64,000 nucleotides of DNA from Ruegeria conchae (GTDB lineage: Bacteria; Pseudomonadota; Alphaproteobacteria; Rhodobacterales; Rhodobacteraceae). The translations under genes and the position numbers were made by a program. This document shows positions 9,286 to 17,396 of the stretch, piece after piece. Each line of letters starts with the position of its first letter. Positions within the stretch are counted from its first letter, which is position 1. A model generated the notes under the pieces. That model worked only from the letters and a program-made list of their open reading frames with translations. It did no database searches and was not told where the DNA came from. The stretch is from contig NZ_AEYW01000028.1 of the NCBI RefSeq assembly GCF_000192475.1, positions 1-64,000 of the forward strand. Reading direction: 5' to 3'.

Positions 9286-10926
9286 TCATTGCCAGCTGGA
9301 GAAGACTTCTCGGGTCAACTCGCTTTCGGGACGAAGGTTCTCAATACCTTCATACGGCACACCCTTGCCCAGCGGCAGATGCGGGTGTTTTGCAATGGTT
9401 TTCTCATGCCGCTTCACCATGTCTTGGAATGATGCACCGGACCATAATGAATACCCGACAAGCGGATGTTCTTCACGTGGGTCGCGATAGACATTGAACA
9501 CGGGGGCCGCAGCTCCGGGCTGACCGGGGGCCGGCAAATGCATTTTGAACTCTTGCTTCACGACTGAACGCAACACGGGCCCTTCGTACACATAGACGTA
9601 GTCGCGACGCGAGTTGCCTTCACCTTCAAGTAGCAGCGCAGTCTGGTCAATGCCGTCGATCACGCGGTCGCGCGGGATGCGGTCAGTTGCGCCTGCGATC
9701 CGCGCGAAGGTGGTGAACAGGTCAGATACATGCACGATGTCACCTGCTGCACTACCTGGCTCAATAGCGCCGGGCCAGCGGATGAACGCGTCAGTTCGCA
9801 CACCGCCTTCAAGGTGCTGCGTCTTGCCGCCGCGATAAATCAACTGGTTCAGACCGGACGTTCCTTCGTAGTGATACATCAAGCCATTGTCAGCCATGAT
9901 CATGACGACGGTGTTGTTCGCCTTGCCAGTTTCATCCAGCTTAGCCAGAACCTCACCGATCCAGCCGTCCAGAACCTGCAACTTGTCGGCATGAAAGCCA
10001 CCATTGCGGGAAACGGCTTGATCCGGATAAGCAAAATTCAGCGGATAGAGTGGCCAGTATTGCATAAAGAATGGGTCGTCCTGCGAGGCGAGGCGGTCTA
10101 GCTGTTCCAGTGCCTGTCGCTGATAGCGCAGGTTCATTTCTTCGTATTTGGCCTGTGTCCATTCTTCGCCCGGCGCCATGTCGACTTCGCGAGCCAAGCC
10201 GCCTACTTCCCCTTCAACGCCGGTTACCAGACCGTAGGGCTTGAATCGCTCATCCAGCTGGAATTGGTTGGACTGACCGGATGGATGGAAGCCAAGCATG
10301 TTGTTGGCAACCATAGCATCCCGGGTCATCAGGCTGAGTTGAACCTGCTGATGCAAGGGGAATGCGGCCCAATCAAACCCTTGGTTGTGCGGATAGGCCT
10401 GCTCAATATCGCCCTGGTGCCATTTCCCAACATGCGCAGTGTTGTATCCTTCTTCCTTCAGGATCTCGGCAATCGTGACTTCTTCAGCTGCAAGACCTTC
10501 GCCAACCAGCGCAACTTTGACCTCTTCAACGCCGGCGCGCACCGGATGACGACCGGTCAACATGGCCGTTCGTGTCGGTGTGCAGGATGGCTCAGTATAC
10601 ATCCTCATCAAGGACATACCTTCGGTGGCAAAGTCGTTGATGTTGGGCGTATCGAAACCGGTGACGTAGTTCATCGTCCGGTTACCCATTTGACCGAAGC
10701 TGACATCGTCGATCAGGATATACAGGATATTGGGCGGCTGGCCGCCATTGGCGTCGCGGATCTCGGCAAGTTTCGCCTCAATCTCGGTGTCCTGCGCATC
10801 CCATTGCTCTCCAAACTGTGCGCGCAAGAACTCAAACTCTCCATCATGGATGATGGGCGCATCCTGGGCAAAACCCGCACCAGCCATCAGCACCATGGCT
10901 GAGGCATGTTTCAATAATGATCTCAT
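9286..10926 (-). CDS. Periplasmic arylsulfatase
   Basis: A 546-residue sulfatase with a signal peptide (MRSLLKHASAMVLMAGAGFA, cleavage before QD). The core starts with NILYILIDDVSFG (metal-binding D73, D74). The sulfatase signature CTPTR-TAMLTGRHP places the formylglycine precursor at Cys115 with Arg119. MADNG and GTSG later in the protein fit the remaining metal-binding sites. It hydrolyses sulfate esters in the periplasm after conversion of the Cys by a formylglycine-generating enzyme, which is not encoded in this window. Two outer-membrane barrel genes follow on the same strand and a small unknown gene precedes it. Confidence 0.92.
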   Translation of the reverse strand: MRSLLKHASAMVLMAGAGFAQDAPIIHDGEFEFLRAQFGEQWDAQDTEIEAKLAEIRDANGGQPPNILYILIDDVSFGQMGNRTMNYVTGFDTPNINDFATEGMSLMRMYTEPSCTPTRTAMLTGRHPVRAGVEEVKVALVGEGLAAEEVTIAEILKEEGYNTAHVGKWHQGDIEQAYPHNQGFDWAAFPLHQQVQLSLMTRDAMVANNMLGFHPSGQSNQFQLDERFKPYGLVTGVEGEVGGLAREVDMAPGEEWTQAKYEEMNLRYQRQALEQLDRLASQDDPFFMQYWPLYPLNFAYPDQAVSRNGGFHADKLQVLDGWIGEVLAKLDETGKANNTVVMIMADNGLMYHYEGTSGLNQLIYRGGKTQHLEGGVRTDAFIRWPGAIEPGSAAGDIVHVSDLFTTFARIAGATDRIPRDRVIDGIDQTALLLEGEGNSRRDYVYVYEGPVLRSVVKQEFKMHLPAPGQPGAAAPVFNVYRDPREEHPLVGYSLWSGASFQDMVKRHEKTIAKHPHLPLGKGVPYEGIENLRPESELTREVFSSWQ

Positions 10927-10947
10927 CGGTATCCCTTCCCCTATGGA

Positions 10948-11253
10948 TTACATCTTTCCTGCGCGCCGCAGCGATTGGAGGATTTCATCCCGAAGACCAT
11001 CCAGGGTATCGCGGATATCGCAGGCGAATTGGTACGAGTGGCTTCCCGGCTCCGAGTTCATTGACAGAAACTCGTCACATAGAAGCTGATAGTCGCGGCA
11101 GATCTCATCGAATTCCGTATCCGCGCGCCGTAAATCCGCAATTGCGGTTTGGTGATCGGGAAACAGGGTATCAAAGGCGTAACGTTCCAATTGCGATGAC
11201 TCATTCGATGGATCAGCAGACTGCCCTGAGTTTTCGCCGAATTCACTTCTCAC
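10948..11253 (-). CDS. Small hypothetical protein upstream of arylsulfatase
   Basis: The frame can be extended to an ATG at 11367, but that start would overlap the oppositely oriented TPR gene. A GTG at 11253 gives 101 residues and removes the overlap. The product is acidic and mostly helical (for example RRADTEFDEICRDYQLLCDE), with no signal peptide and no domain that I recognise. It lies 21 bases before the arylsulfatase start and is probably the first gene of that operon. No strong ribosome site is visible at any candidate start, so the start is uncertain. Confidence 0.5.
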   Translation of the reverse strand: MRSEFGENSGQSADPSNESSQLERYAFDTLFPDHQTAIADLRRADTEFDEICRDYQLLCDEFLSMNSEPGSHSYQFACDIRDTLDGLRDEILQSLRRAGKM

Positions 11254-11308
11254 AAAAGGTTTATCGGGGCATAATACGGTGTAATCTAATGCGTAACTTA
11301 CTGAAAAT

Positions 11309-12667
11309 ATGGATTTAACCAAAGACACATCTACTGCACTGAATGAGGGCGGGTCACCTGTGCCCAAAGATGTTCGGGCGGCACTTCAGCGGCTTGTCAA
11401 ATCTTCGACCTTCGCGGGTTCGCAGCGATTGCAGGACTTTTTGGTGTATGTGGTCGAAGAATCGCTCAACGGTCGGGCCGATGATATTCGTGCCAAGACC
11501 ATCGCCATGGATGTTTATGGTGGGACTCCGTCAGAGATGTCGCGCCGTGAAAACGTGGTTCGGGTCGATGCTGGTCGACTGCGTCGCAAGCTTGCCGAAT
11601 ACTATGCCAAAGACGGTCTCGAAGAAGGCACGATATTCGACCTGCCAAAGGGCGGCTATGCACCTGAGATTCTGGTCAGGTCGCCCGAGACGTTTCAGCC
11701 TCCTCCGGCTGGGTCGGAAATCAGAGCAAACACTTGGCGTCGCCCGTTCGTTGGAGTTGCCGGCCTCTTCGTTCTAGCCTGTTTTGTCGTTGCTGTTGTG
11801 GTGCTATCGAAAAAACTGGCGGATCCAGTCGGTTCGCCAGCCGACGGACTGAGTCGTGACGAGCGCAGCGCCATATTTGATGCATCCCCTATGCGCCTTC
11901 AGGCTGTAAATCTGGCCAATACTGGTCGTGATCTAATCTTTCCGGCCTTGGAACCTGCGCGTCTTGACGCGGCCTTAACCATATTCAAGGGGGCAATTGA
12001 AAACGACGAAAGCTACTTCGGCGGTCATGCAGGCGCTGCGCAGGTCGCTGCGACAATTGCTGTGCTTACATCAGATGCCGACCTAGCTAAGGAAATGTTG
12101 AACTACGCCGACGCTCAGGCAAACAGGGCCATCGAGTTGGCCCCGGAAACGGGGTGGAGTCAGTCCGCAATGGCCTGGGTCAAGTTTGCCAAGGGAAACT
12201 GGCCTGAGGCCATAGAATTTGCGCAAAGAGCACGGCGTTTGGCACCGCACGACGTACATGTTTTGGAGTTCGTCTCGCTGGTTCTTCTCTATTCCGGTTC
12301 ATTTGAACAAGTCGTAGAAATTAGCGAGGACGCACTTTCAAAAATCAAACTAGAGCGGGGTTATGTGTTTCAGAACGCGATGGGGTCAGCAAAGTTCCAT
12401 ATGAAGGACTATGAAGGCGCTGTGTCAGCCTTTGAACGAGTAACGGAAAAAGGCGGCCCTGTCGGACCTGTAACCGTTGCTTACCTAATGGCGTCACATC
12501 AGATGTTGGGGAATAAGGCTGAAGCTCAGACTCTATCTGAACAACTGTCACGCGAGTGGCCTGACAGTCGCGTGGGTGCGCTGTTTGAGAAGCTTTTTGC
12601 AAATCCGCAATACGGGGAAGACCTTGGTAACGCAATGAGACAGGCCAATTGGAAGCCACCAAGTTAG
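11309..12667 (+). CDS. Membrane TPR protein with cyclase-associated N-terminal domain
   Basis: A 452-residue protein. The first 130 residues carry a domain often seen at the N-terminus of TolB/TPR regulators: FLVYVVEESLNGRADDIRAK, then RENVVRVDAGRLRRKL and FDLPKGGYAPEI, probably a winged-helix-like DNA- or partner-binding fold. One transmembrane helix follows (about 149-168, GVAGLFVLACFVVAVVVL). The periplasmic C-terminal half has TPR-like repeats (for example AMAWVKFAKGNWPEAIEFAQ). It resembles the C-terminal parts of the two cyclases in this window but lacks a cyclase domain. It diverges from the sulfatase operon, so it may regulate it; this is inference. Confidence 0.75.
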   Translation: MDLTKDTSTALNEGGSPVPKDVRAALQRLVKSSTFAGSQRLQDFLVYVVEESLNGRADDIRAKTIAMDVYGGTPSEMSRRENVVRVDAGRLRRKLAEYYAKDGLEEGTIFDLPKGGYAPEILVRSPETFQPPPAGSEIRANTWRRPFVGVAGLFVLACFVVAVVVLSKKLADPVGSPADGLSRDERSAIFDASPMRLQAVNLANTGRDLIFPALEPARLDAALTIFKGAIENDESYFGGHAGAAQVAATIAVLTSDADLAKEMLNYADAQANRAIELAPETGWSQSAMAWVKFAKGNWPEAIEFAQRARRLAPHDVHVLEFVSLVLLYSGSFEQVVEISEDALSKIKLERGYVFQNAMGSAKFHMKDYEGAVSAFERVTEKGGPVGPVTVAYLMASHQMLGNKAEAQTLSEQLSREWPDSRVGALFEKLFANPQYGEDLGNAMRQANWKPPS

Positions 12668-12857
12668 GAGTTTGAATTCGAATTGCGGCCGCTATTTCTC
12701 GCAATGCGGTCGTTCGCTACAACTTGCTTGAACGTCTAATTTGCGGACATACCCGCCGTTGCCGTCAGAACACTTAGAAATTGCTCCCGGCCCCATTGGG
12801 CAAACAAGTCATCGTTGGCCCGAGCGTAGCGTATCGCGCCGGCCACCCCATGTCCGG

Positions 12858-13181
12858 TCAGTGCGAGACGATCGCGAGCCCCGCAAATATGAGCGCGCCG
12901 CCTGTCCAATCGCGCGGCTCTAGCCCTTCGCCGATACTGTAGGCGTAGGTCAGTACGATCAGCGTCTCGAGCGCAATTATTATTAGATACAGCTCGGAAA
13001 GTGGAACTGTGCGCATCAGCACCACCTCGGACTGGGTGGCGGCAAGAAAACCCAGAATGATCAGAGCGAGCGCCACCGCCGTCCATTCGGCTGAGGCCAG
13101 TTTCATTCCGATGGTTGCAACGCCATACCCCACTGCCGCCAAGACGGCCAAGGCCAGTGGTTTCAACGCCAGAAGCTCCAT
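12858..13181 (-). CDS. Small four-helix transporter, SMR/EamA-like
   Basis: A 107-residue, highly hydrophobic protein with four predicted transmembrane helices, the size and layout of the small multidrug resistance superfamily. The start is supported by an aagga ribosome site seven bases upstream. The conserved membrane Glu of EmrE in helix 1 is not evident; an acidic residue appears in helix 2-3 (SEVVLMRTVPLSELYLIIIALE). It could be an SMR homologue for small cations or a half-size EamA-type transporter. It stands alone; the following 516 bases hold only a possible IS3 fragment. Confidence 0.7.
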   Translation of the reverse strand: MELLALKPLALAVLAAVGYGVATIGMKLASAEWTAVALALIILGFLAATQSEVVLMRTVPLSELYLIIIALETLIVLTYAYSIGEGLEPRDWTGGALIFAGLAIVSH

Positions 13182-13427
13182 GTTTCAAATCCTTCACCGT
13201 GCGCAAAAAAACCGCGCACCTCTCATGAACCAACATTCTCTGCGTAGGATTTTAGCATGCGTATTATGTCGCATCAGTGAAGCCGATTACTTTATTTTAG
13301 CGAAGTGAAAGCCGGTAAGAGTATTGCTTATTCAGATGAAGCGAATAGCTGATACCCGCCTTCGAAACGGATGCTGCGCCTGACCCAAAGTCTGAAAAGG
13401 GCTCGGTTCGGTCAGCCTTGTATGAGC

Positions 13428-13607
13428 TTCCCCAACTGAATTGGTCCACTGCTATATTTAGGAAACGGAGGACCAAGAATGGCAAGCAAGAGACCGAAAC
13501 CTGAAGCGTTGTCCGCCCAAGCACTCAAGATTACGTGTGCGCTCTGGTGGAAATCTGATGCTCGAGAACTTCGGTCCTTGCTGATGCTGACTGACAAACA
13601 TCTTTGA
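13428..13607 (+). pseudogene. Possible remnant of an IS3-family left end and orfA start
   Basis: A 42-codon frame from ATG 13479 to TGA 13607 begins MASKRPKPE, preceded by aaacggaggacc. This resembles the first residues of IS3-family OrfA proteins (typically M-x-x-KR-x-KPEEI). After residue 9 the resemblance is lost. Upstream tggtccactg (13442-13451) resembles terminal sequences of that family. It is likely a short relic left by deletion. The rest of the 13182-13697 gap shows nothing I recognise. Confidence 0.35.
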
Positions 13608-13697
13608 AACTGCGAAGCGGTGTGGCAACGTTTGGCTATCCTGCGAAACTGTGTGCTACTTTGCAGACTTCCATCATCAATCTCATTAGGAGAAGAC

Positions 13698-14243
13698 ATG
13701 CTAATCAAACTTCTTGCGTCCGCATTTTTCTTGATTTTGCCCGCGCTCAGTTTCGCTCAAACAGCTGAGCGCAGCGTGACCATCGAAGCCGATGCGACAG
13801 TTAAGTCGGTCGATCCGGACACTCGCCTTATCGTGCTGCAAAACTCAGAGACGGGCGAAGAAGAGACCATTGTTGCGGGACCGGAAGTCGTAAACTTCGA
13901 CCAAATTGAAGAAGGCGACACAGTCAAAGCGGTTTACACACTGGGGGTAGCTGCAAGCATGGCGTTCCCCGGCGAGGTTGACAGTATGGTTGAATTGGAA
14001 GCCCAGGTTGCAGAGGGATCAACACCGGGCGTGGCTGCCGGAACGATGGTTACGTTAATTCTGACTTTTGTTTCCTTCGACGCCGCGAGCTCAATCGCCA
14101 CTGTGACGGACAGCAGCGGCACGGAACAAATGATCGAGGTTGAAACGGATGTTGGTCGTGAGTTTGTTGAACAGCTTAGCCCGGGAGACAGAGTAGCTCT
14201 GAGCTTCACGGAAGGTCTCGCTGTGGGAATTGTTGAAAAATAG
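13698..14243 (+). CDS. Hypothetical periplasmic protein
   Basis: A 181-residue protein. The ATG at 13698 is preceded by aggagaagac and gives a good signal peptide (MLIKLLASAFFLILPALSFA, cleavage before QT); an in-frame ATG further upstream gives no signal peptide at its N-terminus. The mature part contains two similar beta-rich segments: VKSVDPDTRLIVLQNSETGE with VKAVYTLGVA, and FVSFDAASSIATVTDSSGTE with VALSFTEGLA. This suggests an internal duplication of a small OB- or SH3-like fold. No Cys. Function is unknown; it stands alone. Confidence 0.75.
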   Translation: MLIKLLASAFFLILPALSFAQTAERSVTIEADATVKSVDPDTRLIVLQNSETGEEETIVAGPEVVNFDQIEEGDTVKAVYTLGVAASMAFPGEVDSMVELEAQVAEGSTPGVAAGTMVTLILTFVSFDAASSIATVTDSSGTEQMIEVETDVGREFVEQLSPGDRVALSFTEGLAVGIVEK

Positions 14244-14603
14244 GCGTCGTCCGCAGCGCAACCTCATAAGGCGTACCTGTTGTTTCTTATGTCGCCATCA
14301 ATGGAACAACTCGTCCCACAGCTTCCGCCCCCCCAAAGCTCTTAGCATTGTTGGTCCAAATTGGGTGTCGAAAGGTGGAGAAAACCCGCCTTCCAAAAAG
14401 GGATAAGGCTGAGGTCATACAATGGTCTCTGCCACCGTATCGATCCGGCACGCGATGGATCACAATAGGCCGCTTTGGGCTCAAAGCAGCCATTTGTTCA
14501 ATCGTGACGGATGTCCACTTTGCGAACAAAGACGCCGTTCGCCGCCGGGCGGCATCTAGCGCTGAAAAAAGATCTGCGCAAGTCGATCGGTTTAGCTACT
14601 TGA
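14244..14603. repeat. Intergenic region with one repeat-family member
   Basis: 360 bases between two convergent genes. A copy of the dispersed repeat (ccgctttgggctcaaagcagcc) lies at about 14470-14491. No gene, hairpin terminator or RNA was recognised in the remainder. Confidence 0.45.
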
Positions 14604-16472
14604 CTAGTAATCTTCGGAGACGCCGGCAGATCGAAGCGCATCAGCCAATCTGTCCCAATCGCTATCATTTTTGAACCGCCACCGGGTTTTGTAAATGTGA
14701 ATGCGTTCTCCAAGCCTCCAGATTTCCCGCATCTCAGCCTCAACGGAACGACCAAGCATGGAAAGAGTTGCGACATTGAACATCAGCGCATCCCGCGAAG
14801 AAGGTTCTCTCGAACGCGCTACCTCCAAGACAGACGCTGCTTCCTCATAGCGCTCAAGAGAAAACAGAATGCCACCTTTTAACGTCAGGTAGTACGTCGG
14901 GTAAATTCGGTTCGCAGCGATGGCTTTCTCAATGTCTGTAAGTGCCGCATTCGTTTCACCATTGAGTAGGCGGGCCAAAGCGCGTGTGTATAGAGCGTCA
15001 GCTGAGTTCGGTTCAACCTCCAAGGCGTTTACGGCTTGCTGAAACATTTCATTGGTTTGGCCGTCGACACGCATAATCTGCGCCGTCACCAGGTAAGCGA
15101 GTGCGGTAGGGTTTTGTTTCGCTAACTCGAGCGTCTCTTCCGAAGACCTTTTGAGAAACCGGCGCTCCAGTTCGGTTTGGTATCCAAATTCTGCTTGCCA
15201 GTAGTTTTGCCAAGCTTCAAAGTAAATCAGAGCCAGAAGCGCATATGCTCGCCCGTAGTCGGGATCAAGTTTCGTAGCGACCTCAAGATAAGGTACAGCC
15301 TCAGCGAAACTCTGCGCTGTGCCAGTGTCGTATAGATGCAGAGCTTGAAGGTATGCATCAAAAGAAAGAGGGTTTTTAGTGCCACCAATTTCGCTTCTGG
15401 CAACTTGCTGTACGTCGAGCTCCACCGGTAGAGAAGACACTACTCGATTGACGACCCGATCTTGAAAAGCGAGAACATTTTCTGTTTCGCCATCAAACCT
15501 TTCTGCCCATATCTCCCCTCCTGTCGTGCCATCCACCAGCGTCAGGTTAATGCGGATCGTGTCTTCGACTTTCCTTACGTTTCCGGACAAAATGAAGCGT
15601 ACGCCCAAATCTTGGCTGATTTGCCTGGGCTCAGCGCTCGTAGATTTGTAACTGTAGGCGCTCGCGCGTGATATAACGAACAACTCTGGAAGTTGGGATA
15701 GATCGGTCGTGATGTCATGCGTCAGTCCGTCAGCAAAATAGTCTTGTCCCTGGAGCGACCCGGTGTCACTGAACGGCATCACGACAATCGACGTGCGACC
15801 ATTGTACAAATCGTTTTCAGTTTGACGGTTCGGAAAGCTTGTAACCGCGAACCATGTCCCGACCAAAAGCAGACCCAAACCGAGCGCATACACACCAAGC
15901 CTCAGGCGCCTGCTTAGCTTGCCCGATGGCTCGTCGGCTACGTTTGCGTCTCCAACACCGTCGACGCTGATATGATAGATCTCTACCGGCTCAAGTATGT
16001 TTTTTAGCTGCTTTTTGCCTCCCGAGACGAAGCGGACGGGCAGTTGTTTCTGCAATAGTTTGTAAGCAACATCAGATACAACGATGCCGCCTGGAGCAGC
16101 GAGCGCTTCAAGACGCGAAACAACGTTCACACCATCTCCCAACAAGTCGCCTTCGTCAGCAACTACATCACCAATATGCACGGCCATCCGGTAGCTAATT
16201 TGGTCTCCTTCCGCAATTTGGGCCTGCGAGTTGAGGATTGTCTTTTGCAATTCAATCGCGCAATTCGCCGCGGCAAACACTGAGGGGAATTCAGCGAGAA
16301 AGCCGTCACCTGTCGTCTTTATTACCCTTCCGTGATGCAGATTGAGCGCAGGCTTGATAATTGACTTCGTGATTGTCTTTTGTCGGTGTAGAACACCGAC
16401 CTCGTCGCGTTCGATCAAGCGACTGAACCCGACTATATCTGCGGCAATGATTGCGGTTATGCGTCTTTCCAT
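14604..16472 (-). CDS. Membrane-anchored class III adenylate cyclase with TolB-like domain and TPR tail
   Basis: A 622-residue protein. The cyclase domain (about 1-170) shows AADIVGFS, KTTGDGFLAEF and GDGVNVVSRLEALA with both metal Asp residues. Unlike the cyclase at 3.6 kb, it has a transmembrane helix after the catalytic domain (about 193-213, LGVYALGLGLLLVGTWFAV). The TolB-like domain (IVVMPFSDTGS, YFADGLTHDITTDLS, FILSGNVRKVED) and TPR repeats would then be periplasmic. This arrangement suggests that an extracytoplasmic signal controls cAMP production. It is a diverged paralogue of the first cyclase. Confidence 0.9.
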   Translation of the reverse strand: MERRITAIIAADIVGFSRLIERDEVGVLHRQKTITKSIIKPALNLHHGRVIKTTGDGFLAEFPSVFAAANCAIELQKTILNSQAQIAEGDQISYRMAVHIGDVVADEGDLLGDGVNVVSRLEALAAPGGIVVSDVAYKLLQKQLPVRFVSGGKKQLKNILEPVEIYHISVDGVGDANVADEPSGKLSRRLRLGVYALGLGLLLVGTWFAVTSFPNRQTENDLYNGRTSIVVMPFSDTGSLQGQDYFADGLTHDITTDLSQLPELFVISRASAYSYKSTSAEPRQISQDLGVRFILSGNVRKVEDTIRINLTLVDGTTGGEIWAERFDGETENVLAFQDRVVNRVVSSLPVELDVQQVARSEIGGTKNPLSFDAYLQALHLYDTGTAQSFAEAVPYLEVATKLDPDYGRAYALLALIYFEAWQNYWQAEFGYQTELERRFLKRSSEETLELAKQNPTALAYLVTAQIMRVDGQTNEMFQQAVNALEVEPNSADALYTRALARLLNGETNAALTDIEKAIAANRIYPTYYLTLKGGILFSLERYEEAASVLEVARSREPSSRDALMFNVATLSMLGRSVEAEMREIWRLGERIHIYKTRWRFKNDSDWDRLADALRSAGVSEDY

Positions 16473-16568
16473 CGCCCGTCCCTGGGAGCTTCCGCGTCAC
16501 ATCATGCTCTGTGTTGAAGGGCGCTTGGTCAAGCATTTAGGTTTTTCTAGTTTCCCCGAAGATCAATA

Positions 16569-16650
16569 ACCGCTTCGGGCTCAGAGTAGCCGTTCGCTGC
16601 GTTCCGTCTGAATGACCGCAGTGCGGACAAAGCTGCCATTCGTGAGAGAC
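16569..16650. repeat. Bipartite intergenic repeat
   Basis: Contains cgcttcgggctcagagtagccgttcgctgc-type sequence (read in parts: cgcttcgggctcagagtagc, then cgttcgctgcgttcc) followed by gcagtgcggacaaagctgcc and attcgtgag. The left half matches the dispersed ctttgggctca repeat and the right half matches the element near 7366. It lies between the second cyclase and the acetyltransferase and has partly palindromic character. Confidence 0.5.
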
Positions 16651-16719
16651 CTTCGAGTTTCGGGTGACGCTCACAATTGACTTAACTGCCTGGAGAATAG
16701 ACTTTGTCTGGAGGTGAAT

Positions 16720-17253
16720 TTGCGTGGCTCCAGAAAAATGGCGATCTCGATAAAACTACTATCTGACGACCTTGGCTATGAGGAAGCTCGTGATCTCTGT
16801 CGTGAATGGCTGAAATGGCATTGGGAAAACTACCCATCAGATTGGCCTGTCGAGGGAAATCCCATGGAACCCGAGCGCTTCAAAAAAGTGCTTGAAGACA
16901 TGCCAAACCTGCACGCAAGGCCGCGAGGTGGCATCTTTGTGGCGTCCATTGCCGACCAACCGGTAGGCTGCGTTATGTACTCTGAACAATCCGCCCTTGT
17001 TGCCGAATTCAATCGCATGTTTGTTAGCGAAGCCGGCCGTGGGCACGGAGTTGGTCGCCGTCTTCTGGACGCGATGTTCAATCAAATGATTGAAGACGGT
17101 TACCAAATGGTTATGTTTACGTCCGCTAAATTTCTGACACACGCCAAAGCCATGTATGAGAATGTCGGTTTCACCAATAGGCCTCATCCTGAAGGTTTCC
17201 CCGACGAGTGGATACCTTACACTTACTGCATGGAACGTTCGCTAAGGGATTGA
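16720..17253 (+). CDS. GNAT-family N-acetyltransferase
   Basis: A 177-residue acetyltransferase. The acetyl-CoA pyrophosphate-binding motif A is clear (RGHGVGRRLLDAMF), preceded by the FNRMFVSE strand and followed by the C-terminal strand with YENVGF. Start choice: GGAGG at 16710-16714 is five bases before a TTG at 16720, which is the best spaced start; ATG 16738 (residue 7) is an alternative and GTG 16714 overlaps the ribosome site. The acyl acceptor cannot be deduced. It ends only about 35 bases before the repeat leader of the fused recombinase. Confidence 0.8.
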   Translation: MRGSRKMAISIKLLSDDLGYEEARDLCREWLKWHWENYPSDWPVEGNPMEPERFKKVLEDMPNLHARPRGGIFVASIADQPVGCVMYSEQSALVAEFNRMFVSEAGRGHGVGRRLLDAMFNQMIEDGYQMVMFTSAKFLTHAKAMYENVGFTNRPHPEGFPDEWIPYTYCMERSLRD

Positions 17254-17287
17254 TGCAGCAATTCGGGAAACGTGCACTTCCCCGTGA

Positions 17288-17396
17288 CTTTGGGCTCAGA
17301 GCGGACCTCGGAGGCAGCGCAGCGTGTCGTGATAAAATGCTCCGGTCAACGTCGGGTTGTCGTTTTGGGAGGGCATGGCGGATCGGAGGATCAGTC
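17288..17396 (+). repeat. Conserved leader of small tyrosine recombinase, copy 2
   Basis: Near-identical to the 109 bases upstream of the intact recombinase at 5.6 kb. It includes ctttgggctca, gacctcggaggcagcgcagc, ggtcaacgtcgggttgtcgt and the cggagg ribosome site. It marks the left part of a duplicated unit whose right part was lost by fusion. Confidence 0.7.

Noticed and set aside
12736..13236. Minus-strand open frame of 166 codons around the SMR-like gene
   Set aside because: It is a frame-shadow of the four-helix transporter; its product is Arg-rich and low-complexity, and the transporter frame has a proper ribosome site.
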